Assembly (NCBI GenBank): GCA_024742395.1
Contig: JANSYO010000025.1
Location: 1 to 55,908 of the forward strand
DNA length: 55,908 bases
Reading direction: 5' to 3'
Origin: Cytophagales bacterium
GTDB taxonomy: Bacteria > Bacteroidota > Bacteroidia > Cytophagales > Spirosomataceae
A model generated the notes under the pieces. It ran no database searches. It was given only the letters and a program-made list of their open reading frames with translations, and was not told the DNA's origin. How positions within the stretch are numbered: position 1 is the first letter of the stretch; every line of letters begins with the position of its first letter. This document shows positions 16,601 through 24,211 of the stretch, in pieces. The translations under genes and the position numbers were made by a program.

Positions 16601-16977
16601 GTGAAGATGTTGGAAGCATTATTGCCCAGCAGTATGACATGGTTTTAAATGGTTATGAGATTGGTGGCGGTTCTGTAAGAGCTCATAAGGCGGAGATTCT
16701 TGAGGCAACCTATAAAAATATGGGTTACAATAAGGAAGAAATGAAGAAAAGTGTAGGTCATATGTATGAAGCTTTCCAGTATGGTGCTCCTCCTCATGGT
16801 GGAATCGCCTGGGGAATAGATAGGCTTATGATGATCTTAGAAAAGAAAAATAGTATTAGAGAAGTCATGGCTTTCCCAAAAACCGGTTCTGGGGAAGACC
16901 TGATGTTCAATAGCCCTTCTGTATTGTCTGAGAAGAAGATTATGGAAGCGAATATTAAATCTTTGGGAAAGAAGTAA
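13657..16977 (+). CDS. gatB-aspS: GatB-AspRS fusion: amidotransferase subunit B joined to aspartyl-tRNA synthetase
   Basis: One uninterrupted 1106-residue frame. Residues about 10-487 are a full GatB: VIGLETHIRLNTKSKLF, zinc cysteines Cys35, Cys37, Cys50 and Cys53, YEYPDNPKNFQLTQF, and the tail domain with GKASGK-type signature (QLIGKGASGKVIREK). A charged linker (about 488-506) leads to a full bacterial AspRS (507-1106): OB-fold anticodon domain with GWVASVRDHGDL, motif 2 Arg735 in FRDEDSRGDRQPEFTQ, a GAD insertion, and motif 3 Arg1056 in GIDRLMMIL. The linker has no Met, so a free AspRS from internal initiation is unlikely. The enzyme should form Asp-tRNA(Asn) and amidate it to Asn-tRNA(Asn) with GatA and GatC, as well as charging tRNA(Asp). 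His545 is at the position where non-discriminating enzymes tend to have His. Confidence 0.95.
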   Translation: MDLELLTKEVEDAGLELVIGLETHIRLNTKSKLFCTCPNAEAEEPNTNICSVCTGQMGVLPAINKEAIRKAIYFGKAVKSTFSNEVICWDRKHYEYPDNPKNFQLTQFQRPIIPDGVVHCYRDNGSTFSVEIEQVHIEEDAAKLMHERKQTLVDFNKGGVPLIEVVTKPVIKNIKDAATYAQYLQRIVQNLGISEANLEKGEFKSDVSVSLRKAGSSDLNPRTEIKNLNSFKFMVEALVEEIGKQLSYFQEHKEFRPDQTTVLFDEALKQTKTMRKKEFAADYRYALEPDIPFVDIRHEIETIQVDERLLPFAIESTLIEGGVRPQDAKFFTSDSVRSNLFTAVNEEIGDTAFVAKTLLNNIKTEEYEKIEDAAVIAGIFKELKEERVTVILLQNAIQEYLMDSSFDYMAYFKANSISEDLIEESIEKVLSENAVIAEEIKVGNQGKAGILVGKVLQLIGKGASGKVIREKILAALNPENLTKEEALEKKKSEAQRIKQEEEEESRFTEIVVKDLYRTHKNSQISDENLGESITVAGWVASVRDHGDLVFIDLRDNSYEVLQIRLDRTNFENLDDLSHLKPESVIMCTGQIIKRSEDDFNPGISTGQLEMDAKSVEVLNAAKTLPFEIKRAAKTGENVRFKYKFLDHRSAENRKAIINRHKVIKLIRDVLDSEEFIEVETPVLTAGTDEGAREFIVPSRKFPGQFYTLPQAPQQFKQMLMVGGFEKYFQIARCFRDEDSRGDRQPEFTQLDIEMAFVSMQDIIDVNTRLFNEVVKKIYGNKWKLFPFKVISYYESMEKYGCDRPDLRFGLEMQDITEIVKDTEFQVFAKPIEEGGIVKCIKVGGDLQKKRLSKGQIERLTAIAQEHGLGGLAYIIVNENELQSPIIKFLGEDICARIIEEAKAVVGDIVFFSAAEYSVANKALDAVRQELGQMLKLINPKELHPAWVVDFPFFEKTDEGRWTFTHNPFSMPKIEDLEKHMKGEDVGSIIAQQYDMVLNGYEIGGGSVRAHKAEILEATYKNMGYNKEEMKKSVGHMYEAFQYGAPPHGGIAWGIDRLMMILEKKNSIREVMAFPKTGSGEDLMFNSPSVLSEKKIMEANIKSLGKK

Positions 16978-17134
16978 TAGCTGAAAATTTGGATTTTGAG
17001 TATCTGAATTGAGTAAAAATGTTCAAGAAGTGTGAAATGAACACAAAAAGTTACAGAGATTTCCAAAATCTTTCTATTTTTACGGAGCTAAAGATATTAT
17101 TTGGTTTTTAGTTTGTTGATGAAGTGTAATTGCG

Positions 17135-17171
17135 ACACGCAGTCTCATATTGGGACTGTGTGTTTTTTTTT
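17135..17171 (+). terminator. Rho-independent terminator after gatB-aspS
   Basis: ACACGCAGTC and GACTGTGTGT form a ten-base stem (one G-T pair) with a nine-base loop, followed at once by a run of eight to nine T. It lies about 160 bases after the fusion gene's stop. Confidence 0.8.
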
Positions 17172-17185
17172 GGACTAATCTTCAA

Positions 17186-17193
17186 TAGTTTTG
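17186..17193 (+). promoter_or_regulatory. -7 promoter element of the DUF819 gene
   Basis: TAGTTTTG matches TAnnTTTG, 25 bases before the ATG at 17218 and just after the preceding terminator. The -33 element is unclear. Confidence 0.45.
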
Positions 17194-17217
17194 AGCTTCA
17201 TTTAACAAACTGCCCCT

Positions 17218-18447
17218 ATGCCATTCATCCAAAATGACGCCGTTGTCTTAGGACTGCTTTTGGTTTTACTCTATCTGATTTTCTACTCAAACAAGTATGG
17301 AGGGACCTTCTGGCAGAAGTTTTACAAGTTCTTTCCTCCTATATTACTCTGTTATTTTATTCCCGGGGCTTTAAATTCTACTGGGATTATTTCAGGCGAA
17401 TCATCCCAGATATATCCGGTAGTTAGTCGTTATCTATTGCCACCTTGTTTACTACTATTTACGCTAAGTCTTGACATCAAAATGCTGAAAAAGCTCGGTT
17501 TAAAGGCAGTTTTGGTCTTTTTGGCGGGTACGGCGGGCGTTGTCTTGGGTGGACCTGTAGCAGTTTTAGTAGTTAAAAGTATCAGTCCTGAAACATTTGA
17601 TGCTGAAACATGGAAAGGTCTGGCCACGATTGCCGGCAGCTGGATAGGAGGTGGAGCCAATCAGACGGCATTGAAAGAGGTTTTTGACCCGAATGCCAAA
17701 CTTTTCTCTCAATCAGTGGCGGTAGATATACTGGTGGCAGAAAGCTGGCTGGCGGTGTTGCTTCTGGGTGTTGCGAATAAAGATCGTATGAACAAGTTCT
17801 TTGGTGGAGGTTCAGATATTATCAATGAAATAAAAGACAAACTAGCCAGTGAGGCGAAGGAGAAATCAAGAATTCCTTCCTATGAAGATTATCTTAAGAT
17901 TCTGGCTGTTGGCTTTGGTGGTACAGCTCTTGCCTATGTTTTTTCAGATTTGATTGCCCCATTTATTGAAACGAATTACCCTACACTCTCTAAATTCAGT
18001 CTTACTTCCGGCTTCTTTTGGGTGGTTGTCTTTGTAACATTGTTTGGAATCCTTCTTTCACAAACCAAAGTCAGAGAAATTGAACATGTGGGAGCAAGCA
18101 AAATTGCCACTGTCTTTTTATATATTCTTATAGCTTCTATTGGCATGCAAATGAACCTTGTTGCTGTCAGTGAGAATCCATGGCTTTTTGTCGTTGGGTT
18201 CATCTGGATACTAATTCATGCTCTTTTCGTGATCATAGCAGGAAAGCTTTTAAAAGTGCCTTATTTCTTTGTTGCTGTCGGTTCTCAGGCCAATGTAGGC
18301 GGAGCTGCTTCTGCCTCCGTTGTAGCAGCGGCATACCATCCGGCTCTCATTTCGGTTGGCGTAATTCTCTCTGTACTTGGTTATGCCATAGGTACTTATG
18401 CTGGTTACATTACGGCATTATTAATTCGCTTAGCCTCAGGTTATTAA
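17218..18447 (+). CDS. DUF819 family integral membrane protein
   Basis: A 409-residue protein with about ten hydrophobic membrane segments and the family's conserved Gly-rich stretch (GSWIGGGANQTALKEVF, then VDILVAESWLAVLLL) and a second one (VGSQANVGGAASASVVA). The two-fold repetition of these motifs suggests an inverted-repeat carrier architecture. DUF819 proteins (YjcL type) are presumed transporters of unknown substrate. It is transcribed in the same direction as the Wzi-like gene 33 bases downstream. Confidence 0.88.
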   Translation: MPFIQNDAVVLGLLLVLLYLIFYSNKYGGTFWQKFYKFFPPILLCYFIPGALNSTGIISGESSQIYPVVSRYLLPPCLLLFTLSLDIKMLKKLGLKAVLVFLAGTAGVVLGGPVAVLVVKSISPETFDAETWKGLATIAGSWIGGGANQTALKEVFDPNAKLFSQSVAVDILVAESWLAVLLLGVANKDRMNKFFGGGSDIINEIKDKLASEAKEKSRIPSYEDYLKILAVGFGGTALAYVFSDLIAPFIETNYPTLSKFSLTSGFFWVVVFVTLFGILLSQTKVREIEHVGASKIATVFLYILIASIGMQMNLVAVSENPWLFVVGFIWILIHALFVIIAGKLLKVPYFFVAVGSQANVGGAASASVVAAAYHPALISVGVILSVLGYAIGTYAGYITALLIRLASGY

Positions 18448-18480
18448 TGGCTTAATTTTTGCTATATTCATAGACAGGTA

Positions 18481-19971
18481 ATGTTTATGAAGCGTCAAAT
18501 TCGTAATACCTTGGTATTTCTGGTCATTTTTATGACCCAGAATTCCTATGCCCAGACAGATACTACGGGCATATTGAATAAATTTCATTACGGCTTTGAG
18601 TTAGGAGGTTATTTCAGCCTGAATAACAAAATTCCATTTTGGCAGCGAAGCAATCAGTTTGGTGCAGTTCCGCAAAGTGGCAATTCCCTTTATTTCCGTC
18701 AAATGATTGAATCAAAAAAAGATTCGTCTCAAAAGTTTTTCAAGACCGATTATTGCTTTGATTTAGTCACTATTGTAGGTGAAAAATCCAGGATTATATT
18801 GCCCGAAGCCTTCATCCGGTTCAATTTAAAAGACTTTGCGATTTCCGGTGGTCGTTTTAAGCAAGTTCATGGGTTGGTAGATTCGACTTTGAGTAGTGGT
18901 TCTATTACCTGGTCTGGTAATTCACTAAGTCCTCCTGAGATTACCCTATCTATTCCTGAGTACAAAAGACTTTTTGTAAACTGGTTGGCTTTCAAAGGTC
19001 ATTATACGCACGGCTGGTTTGGTGATCAAAAATCTGTCAAAGAATACTATTTACACAGGAAAGCATTGTATGCCAGGCTGGGGAATCCTACAAAGCGACT
19101 GAGGTTATACGGAGGGATTTTACATCATGTGCAGTGGGGAGGAATTCCAAAGTATGAAACAGATCAGGCTTTTAAAGATAGATTTACAGATGGTAGATTT
19201 CCAGTTGATTGGTTTACTTATGGTCAGGTGGTACTACCGTTTAAATCTTTAGGTGAAACCACAGACGACTACGGTGAATTTGAGCTAAATAACAGATTTG
19301 GAAACCATTTGGGTCAGATAGACCTGGGTGGTGACATAAATCTAGAGGACATGAATTTGCTCCTTTACAAGCAGACTATATTTGAAAGTGGTCAAACATT
19401 CTCTGGTTTAACCAATACGGATGACGGTTTGTATGGTATTTCTTTAAAATCAACCAAACCCAAGACCGTTTTTAAAAAATTGGTAATGGAATATTTGAGA
19501 ACTACAAACCAAAGTAGTTACAGATCAGGACTGGCCAGATTATTAAACTTGCCAGACAGGCATTATGGTGAAGAGAATTATTACTTTAACCATATGCAGT
19601 ACATAGACGGCTGGGCATACGAAAGCAGAACTATCGGCACTCCATTTTTAGTACCTCAGGAGGAAATCCGAGTAGAAAAACAAAGTTACCCAGACGCTAT
19701 TTTTTATAATAACAACAGAATTATAGCTGCTTATGCAGGTTTACACCTAAAGTTAAACAGCATCGATTTTATTTCCAGGTTCTCCTACAGCAGAAATTAC
19801 GGAGCTCTTTTTACACCCATAGAGCCTGTAGATCAGATGTCTATGTCTTTTCAGACGCTGATACCAACCAAGAATCAGAATGCTTTTTTTAAGGTCAATA
19901 TAGGGATTGACCAAGGTGACCTGATCAATGATAATTATGGGGTCAATATTGCCTATCAAAGATTTTGGTAA
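18481..19971 (+). CDS. Wzi-like capsule assembly outer-membrane protein
   Basis: A 496-residue protein with a signal peptide (QIRNTLVFLVIFMTQNSYAQ, cleavage after that Ala-Gln) and many alternating amphipathic strands, ending in aromatic IAYQRFW as outer-membrane barrels do. The body carries Wzi-family features: FGAVPQSGNSLYFRQ near the start, AFIRFNLKDFAISGGRFKQV, and LRLYGGILHHVQWGG near residue 215. In E. coli Wzi is a surface lectin that anchors group 1 capsule. Whether this protein binds a capsule is unknown, since no capsule genes adjoin it. A second ATG at 18487 is an equally good start. Confidence 0.8.
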   Translation: MFMKRQIRNTLVFLVIFMTQNSYAQTDTTGILNKFHYGFELGGYFSLNNKIPFWQRSNQFGAVPQSGNSLYFRQMIESKKDSSQKFFKTDYCFDLVTIVGEKSRIILPEAFIRFNLKDFAISGGRFKQVHGLVDSTLSSGSITWSGNSLSPPEITLSIPEYKRLFVNWLAFKGHYTHGWFGDQKSVKEYYLHRKALYARLGNPTKRLRLYGGILHHVQWGGIPKYETDQAFKDRFTDGRFPVDWFTYGQVVLPFKSLGETTDDYGEFELNNRFGNHLGQIDLGGDINLEDMNLLLYKQTIFESGQTFSGLTNTDDGLYGISLKSTKPKTVFKKLVMEYLRTTNQSSYRSGLARLLNLPDRHYGEENYYFNHMQYIDGWAYESRTIGTPFLVPQEEIRVEKQSYPDAIFYNNNRIIAAYAGLHLKLNSIDFISRFSYSRNYGALFTPIEPVDQMSMSFQTLIPTKNQNAFFKVNIGIDQGDLINDNYGVNIAYQRFW

Positions 19972-19998
19972 GGCTTCTTCTTTTCTCCTCTTTTGTGG

Positions 19999-20006
19999 TA
20001 TTTTTG
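19999..20006 (+). promoter_or_regulatory. -7 promoter element of lepA
   Basis: TATTTTTG matches TAnnTTTG exactly, about 30 bases before the GTG start of lepA. No -33 box at normal spacing. Confidence 0.45.
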
Positions 20007-20035
20007 CAGTTCTTTAAAATTTAAAATCCTCCTGA

Positions 20036-21823
20036 GTGAAGAACATTCGAAATTTCTGCATTATTGCTCACATTGATCACGGTAAAAGTACCTTGGCCGA
20101 CAGGCTCCTTGAATTTACCGGGACAGTTACACAGCGTGAGATGCAGGCTCAGCTATTAGATGATATGGATTTGGAGCGTGAGCGTGGTATTACCATTAAA
20201 AGCCATGCCATTCAAATGGATTATCTGCATAATGGCGAAAAATATACTTTAAACCTTATTGATACTCCTGGCCATGTAGACTTTAGCTATGAGGTTTCGA
20301 GGTCCATTGCTGCATGCGAAGGTGCACTGTTAATTGTGGATGCGGCACAGGGTATTGAAGCACAGACCATTAGTAATTTATTTCTGGCTCTGGAACACAA
20401 TCTGGAGATTATTCCGGTAATCAATAAAATTGATTTGCCTGGGGCCATGATTGAAGAAGTAAAAGATCAGGTGGTAGATCTCATAGGAATCGATCCGGAT
20501 GATATCGTATTGGCTTCTGCCAAAGAAGGTATCGGAATTGACGATATTCTTGATGCTATAATCAATAGAGTGCCTGCACCAAAAGGCGATCCTGAGGCTC
20601 CGTTACAAGGACTAATTTTCGATTCTGTATTTAACTCCTACAGAGGTATTGAAGTTATTTTCCGAGTGAAAAACGGTTCTATTCGCAAAGGCGATAAAGT
20701 TAAGTTTATGGCCACCGGGAAAGAATATGAGGCTGATGAAATAGGGAGCCTTAAACTCAAGAAACAGCCTAAAGACGTAATCCACTGCGGAGACGTAGGA
20801 TACCTGATCTCAGGAATAAAAGTAGCAAAAGAAGTTAAGGTAGGGGATACTATCACACATATTGCCAGGCCATCAGAAATGATGATTAAAGGTTTCGAAG
20901 AAGTGAAACCCATGGTTTTTGCCGGTATTTATCCTGTAGAAACTACAGATTACGAAGAATTAAGAGAGTGTATGGAGAAGCTTCAGCTAAATGACGCTTC
21001 ATTGGTTTGGGAACCGGAAACATCAGCCGCCTTAGGTTTTGGTTTCAGATGTGGGTTCTTAGGTATGCTCCACATGGAGATTATTCAGGAGAGGCTTGAG
21101 CGTGAATTTGATATGACGGTTATTACGACTGTTCCGTCTGTTAAATTCTTTGTAACTACTTCAAGAGGAGATAAAGTACCGGTTTCTGCTCCTTCAGAAA
21201 TGCCTGATCCCAATCTGATCAGAAAGTTGGAAGAGCCTTTCATTAATGCTCAAATCATTACTGCCGCTGATTATGTAGGGCCAATCATTACCTTGTGTAT
21301 GGACAAGCGTGGTATTATTAAAAATCAGGTTTATTTGACCTCTAACAGAGTTGAATTAACTTTTGAAATGCCATTAGCTGAGGTAGTATTTGACTTTTTT
21401 GATAAATTAAAGTCTATCTCCAGAGGTTATGCCTCATTGGACTACAGTTTGTCGGGTTATCAGGAATCTCATTTAGTCAAACTTGATATTCTTCTGAACG
21501 GAGATCCGGTAGATGCTTTATCGGCAATTGTTCATAGAGACAAGGCCTATGACTGGGGTAAGAAGCTTTGTGAGAAACTTAAAGAGCTTTTGCCACGTCA
21601 GCAATTTGAGATTGCAATTCAGGCGGCTATTGGTGCTAAGATTATTGCCCGTGAGTCTGTAAGAGCTATGAGAAAGGACGTTACTGCCAAATGTTACGGT
21701 GGTGATATCTCCAGAAAACGAAAATTACTGGAGAAACAGAAAAAAGGAAAGAAACGTATGCGTCAGATAGGCTCTGTGGAGGTTCCACAGGAAGCATTTA
21801 TGGCTGTTTTAAAAATAAATTAA
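20036..21823 (+). CDS. lepA: Elongation factor 4 (ribosomal back-translocase LepA)
   Basis: A 595-residue translational GTPase, full length for the family. G1 is [15 protein letters not shown], switch [11 protein letters not shown], and G4 NKIDLPGA. The LepA-specific C-terminal domain is intact, with [20 protein letters not shown] and [18 protein letters not shown] at the end. It binds the ribosome and remodels stalled or post-translocation states. The start is GTG at 20036; the next residues, [16 protein letters not shown], match the family, so no longer N-terminus is needed. A weak hairpin with a T run (about 21834-21852) follows the gene and may terminate it. Confidence 0.97.
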   Translation: MKNIRNFCIIAHIDHGKSTLADRLLEFTGTVTQREMQAQLLDDMDLERERGITIKSHAIQMDYLHNGEKYTLNLIDTPGHVDFSYEVSRSIAACEGALLIVDAAQGIEAQTISNLFLALEHNLEIIPVINKIDLPGAMIEEVKDQVVDLIGIDPDDIVLASAKEGIGIDDILDAIINRVPAPKGDPEAPLQGLIFDSVFNSYRGIEVIFRVKNGSIRKGDKVKFMATGKEYEADEIGSLKLKKQPKDVIHCGDVGYLISGIKVAKEVKVGDTITHIARPSEMMIKGFEEVKPMVFAGIYPVETTDYEELRECMEKLQLNDASLVWEPETSAALGFGFRCGFLGMLHMEIIQERLEREFDMTVITTVPSVKFFVTTSRGDKVPVSAPSEMPDPNLIRKLEEPFINAQIITAADYVGPIITLCMDKRGIIKNQVYLTSNRVELTFEMPLAEVVFDFFDKLKSISRGYASLDYSLSGYQESHLVKLDILLNGDPVDALSAIVHRDKAYDWGKKLCEKLKELLPRQQFEIAIQAAIGAKIIARESVRAMRKDVTAKCYGGDISRKRKLLEKQKKGKKRMRQIGSVEVPQEAFMAVLKIN

Positions 21824-21864
21824 TGTTTTTTGGCAGGCAGGCTGTCTGTTTTAAGCTGATGTCT

Positions 21865-21872
21865 TATTTTTG
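21865..21872 (+). promoter_or_regulatory. -7 promoter element of the E2 gene
   Basis: TATTTTTG, a perfect TAnnTTTG match, 33 bases before the ATG at 21906. Confidence 0.45.
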
Positions 21873-21905
21873 GACATCTAAACTAGAAAATCCTAAAAGA
21901 TAATT

Positions 21906-23540
21906 ATGGCAGAGGTAATCAGAATGCCCAAGATGAGCGATACCATGGAAGAAGGGGTAATCGCGACATGGAATGTGAAAGTAGGTGATAAAATTAGTTC
22001 AGGAGACATCCTGGCAGAAGTAGAAACAGATAAGGCTACCATGGATATGGAGTCCTATTATGAAGGAACTCTGCTTTACATAGGTGTCAAAGAAGGCGAA
22101 GCCGTTCCTGTGAACGCTATTATGGCAGTAGTAGGTGAAGAAGGTGAAGACTATCAGGCTTTGTTAGGCGGTGGTGATAGTGCCCCTGCAAAAGCAGCAG
22201 AACCGGTCAAAGAAGAAAAAGCAGCTGAGCCAGCTCCGGCAGCTGAGAAAATAGATACTTCAGGTATCAAGGCAGAATTGGTAAAAATGCCTCTTCTGAG
22301 CGATACCATGACTGAAGGAGTAATTCATTCGTGGCTTAAAAAGGTGGGTGACACCATTAAGTCTGGTGATTTGATTGCCGAAATTGAAACAGATAAGGCA
22401 ACAATGGAGCTGGAAGCTTACGATGAAGGGACTCTATTATATATTGGAGTAAAAGAAGGTGAGGCGGTTCCTGTAAACTCTGTAATAGCAGTTATAGGAG
22501 AGAAGGGGGCTGATTACGAAACATTAATTAAGGCAGAGAATGCCAAAGGTGCTGCACCGGCAAAAGAAGAGCCAAAAGCAGAAGCTCCTGTTGCTGCTCC
22601 GGCTCCTGCAAAAGAAGAATCTGCCAAAGCAGCTGCTCCGGTAACTACAACAGCTCCATCTTCTAATTCTAACGGTAGAGTGTTGGCTTCACCATTGGCG
22701 AAAAAACTAGCTGAAGAGAAAGGAATTGATATTTCAACAGTTTCGGGTTCTGGCGAAGGCGGCAGAATAGTGAAATCTGATATTGACAATTATGTTGCAC
22801 CGGCTGCTCCTGCCGCTGCTGCGGGTGTGGCTGCTCCATCAGTTTACGGTCAGGAGAGCTACGAGGAAGTGAAACTTACTCAAATGAGAAAAGCTATAGC
22901 AAGAAGCTTAGCAGAATCTCAGTCTACAGCTGTTGATTTCCAATTAACAATGGAAATCAATATGGATAACTCAATAAAAGCAAGAGTGGCGATGAATGAG
23001 ACTTCTCCGGTAAAGATTTCATTCAATGATATGGTAGTGAAAGCTTGTGCGGTGGCTCTTAAGAAGCATCCAAATGTGAATTCTTCCTGGAGAGAAGATC
23101 ACATCAGAAGAAATGAGCATGTGCACGTGGGTATGGCTGTGGCTATTCCTGAAGGTTTAGTTGTGCCCGTTATTCGATTTGCGGATACTTTGCCTCTATC
23201 GGCTTTAGCGGCAACCACAAAAGAACTTGGTGGCAAAGCTAAAGGTGGTAAACTTCAACCGGCAGAGTGGGAAGGAAATACATTTACGGTGAGTAATTTG
23301 GGTATGTTTGGTATTGAAGCTTTCACTTCAATCATCAATAACCCTAAAAACGAGTCTTGTATTCTTTCAGTAGGTGGAATTAAAGAAACTGTAGCTGTTA
23401 AGAATGGAGAGTTTTATGCTACAAATATCATGAAAGTAACTTTGACATGTGATCACCGAGTAGTAGATGGTGCAACTGGAGCCGCGTTCCTTGTAACGCT
23501 TAAAGAGCTTCTGGAAGAACCTTACAGAATGTTGGTTTAA
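21906..23540 (+). CDS. Pyruvate dehydrogenase E2, dihydrolipoyl acetyltransferase with two lipoyl domains
   Basis: A 544-residue E2. Two lipoyl domains (2-80 and 123-200) carry the lipoylated lysines Lys43 (EVETDKATM) and Lys164 (EIETDKATM). Ala/Pro-rich flexible linkers follow, then an E3-binding domain (about 258-296, ASPLAKKLAEEKGIDIS), and the catalytic core from about 315 with the active-site CDHRVVDG (His517, Asp521) near the end. It transfers acetyl groups from E1 to CoA. Two nearly identical lipoyl domains and lack of the branched-chain motif favour pyruvate dehydrogenase over other 2-oxoacid complexes. The E1 genes are not adjacent. Confidence 0.94.
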   Translation: MAEVIRMPKMSDTMEEGVIATWNVKVGDKISSGDILAEVETDKATMDMESYYEGTLLYIGVKEGEAVPVNAIMAVVGEEGEDYQALLGGGDSAPAKAAEPVKEEKAAEPAPAAEKIDTSGIKAELVKMPLLSDTMTEGVIHSWLKKVGDTIKSGDLIAEIETDKATMELEAYDEGTLLYIGVKEGEAVPVNSVIAVIGEKGADYETLIKAENAKGAAPAKEEPKAEAPVAAPAPAKEESAKAAAPVTTTAPSSNSNGRVLASPLAKKLAEEKGIDISTVSGSGEGGRIVKSDIDNYVAPAAPAAAAGVAAPSVYGQESYEEVKLTQMRKAIARSLAESQSTAVDFQLTMEINMDNSIKARVAMNETSPVKISFNDMVVKACAVALKKHPNVNSSWREDHIRRNEHVHVGMAVAIPEGLVVPVIRFADTLPLSALAATTKELGGKAKGGKLQPAEWEGNTFTVSNLGMFGIEAFTSIINNPKNESCILSVGGIKETVAVKNGEFYATNIMKVTLTCDHRVVDGATGAAFLVTLKELLEEPYRMLV

Positions 23541-23561
23541 ATAATCGATAAATAGAACTAC

Positions 23562-23600
23562 AGTAAAAGTCTTCTGGAAACGGAAGACTTTTACTTTTTA
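23562..23600. terminator. Bidirectional rho-independent terminator after the E2 gene
   Basis: A 13-base perfect stem, AGTAAAAGTCTTC / GAAGACTTTTACT, with an eight-base loop, then TTTTT. It overlaps the stop codon of the convergent lipoprotein gene at 23591 and can serve both. Confidence 0.8.
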
Positions 23601-24106
23601 AAGACTACTGAGAATTTTACATCTTGTTGTAAATTTTCCCCTTCGGGTACGATGTCAGATTTAAGATTAAACAGGAGGTCAGCTGTTACTTCGTATTTCC
23701 CTGCTGTTTTCTTCTTGATCTTTAAACTGCCCTCAATAGAGAGCAATCCTCCATCTTGATAACAATAGCAGCTGTAGCGGTATATTGGATTCAAAGCAAG
23801 AACTTGATCGTCTTTGAGTTCAATATTGGTTTGGCTGGGGTCAATCTGAAACACAAAAAACTCACTGTATTCGTCATCAGCAATCATTTCGTTATCCTCA
23901 GCAGTATATTGATATTCAAAAACGATTTTATTTCCGCTCTGAATTTGATAGAAACCGGCAATCCCCGAGTTTGAAGAACTACCTTTTATAATGGCATTTT
24001 CATGAAGCCGGGCCTCAACTTTTTCTGGGTGAACGCTCGTTTCATAAATGTCCTGCTTAGAGCAACTGATAAAGACTAGAAGTATTAGTGCGAAGGTATA
24101 TTTCAT
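23591..24106 (-). CDS. Hypothetical lipoprotein
   Basis: A 171-residue protein starting MKYTFALILLVFISCSK, a lipoprotein signal with lipobox FISC (Cys15). After it the chain is beta-rich, with FYQIQSGNKIVFEYQYTAED and a Cys-rich RYSCYCYQDGG near residue 115. I do not recognise a family. It is likely anchored in the outer membrane, facing the periplasm or surface. It is monocistronic, about 100 bases after the GH78 stop on the same strand reading direction, and shares the terminator with the E2 gene. Confidence 0.75.
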   Translation of the reverse strand: MKYTFALILLVFISCSKQDIYETSVHPEKVEARLHENAIIKGSSSNSGIAGFYQIQSGNKIVFEYQYTAEDNEMIADDEYSEFFVFQIDPSQTNIELKDDQVLALNPIYRYSCYCYQDGGLLSIEGSLKIKKKTAGKYEVTADLLFNLKSDIVPEGENLQQDVKFSVVFKK

Positions 24107-24211
24107 CTTTGAAGTGTATTTATAGAGGACAAAAAATACAGATGTCCTTTTGATTAGAATGCACTTCAGCCCTAAAAAGTTGGCAGCAAAAATGTTTTAA
24201 CCAGTTTTTAA

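Noticed and set aside
22165-22680. Ala/Pro-rich repeated stretch in the E2 gene as a tandem repeat or assembly artefact
   Set aside because: It is the normal flexible linker between lipoyl and E3-binding domains.
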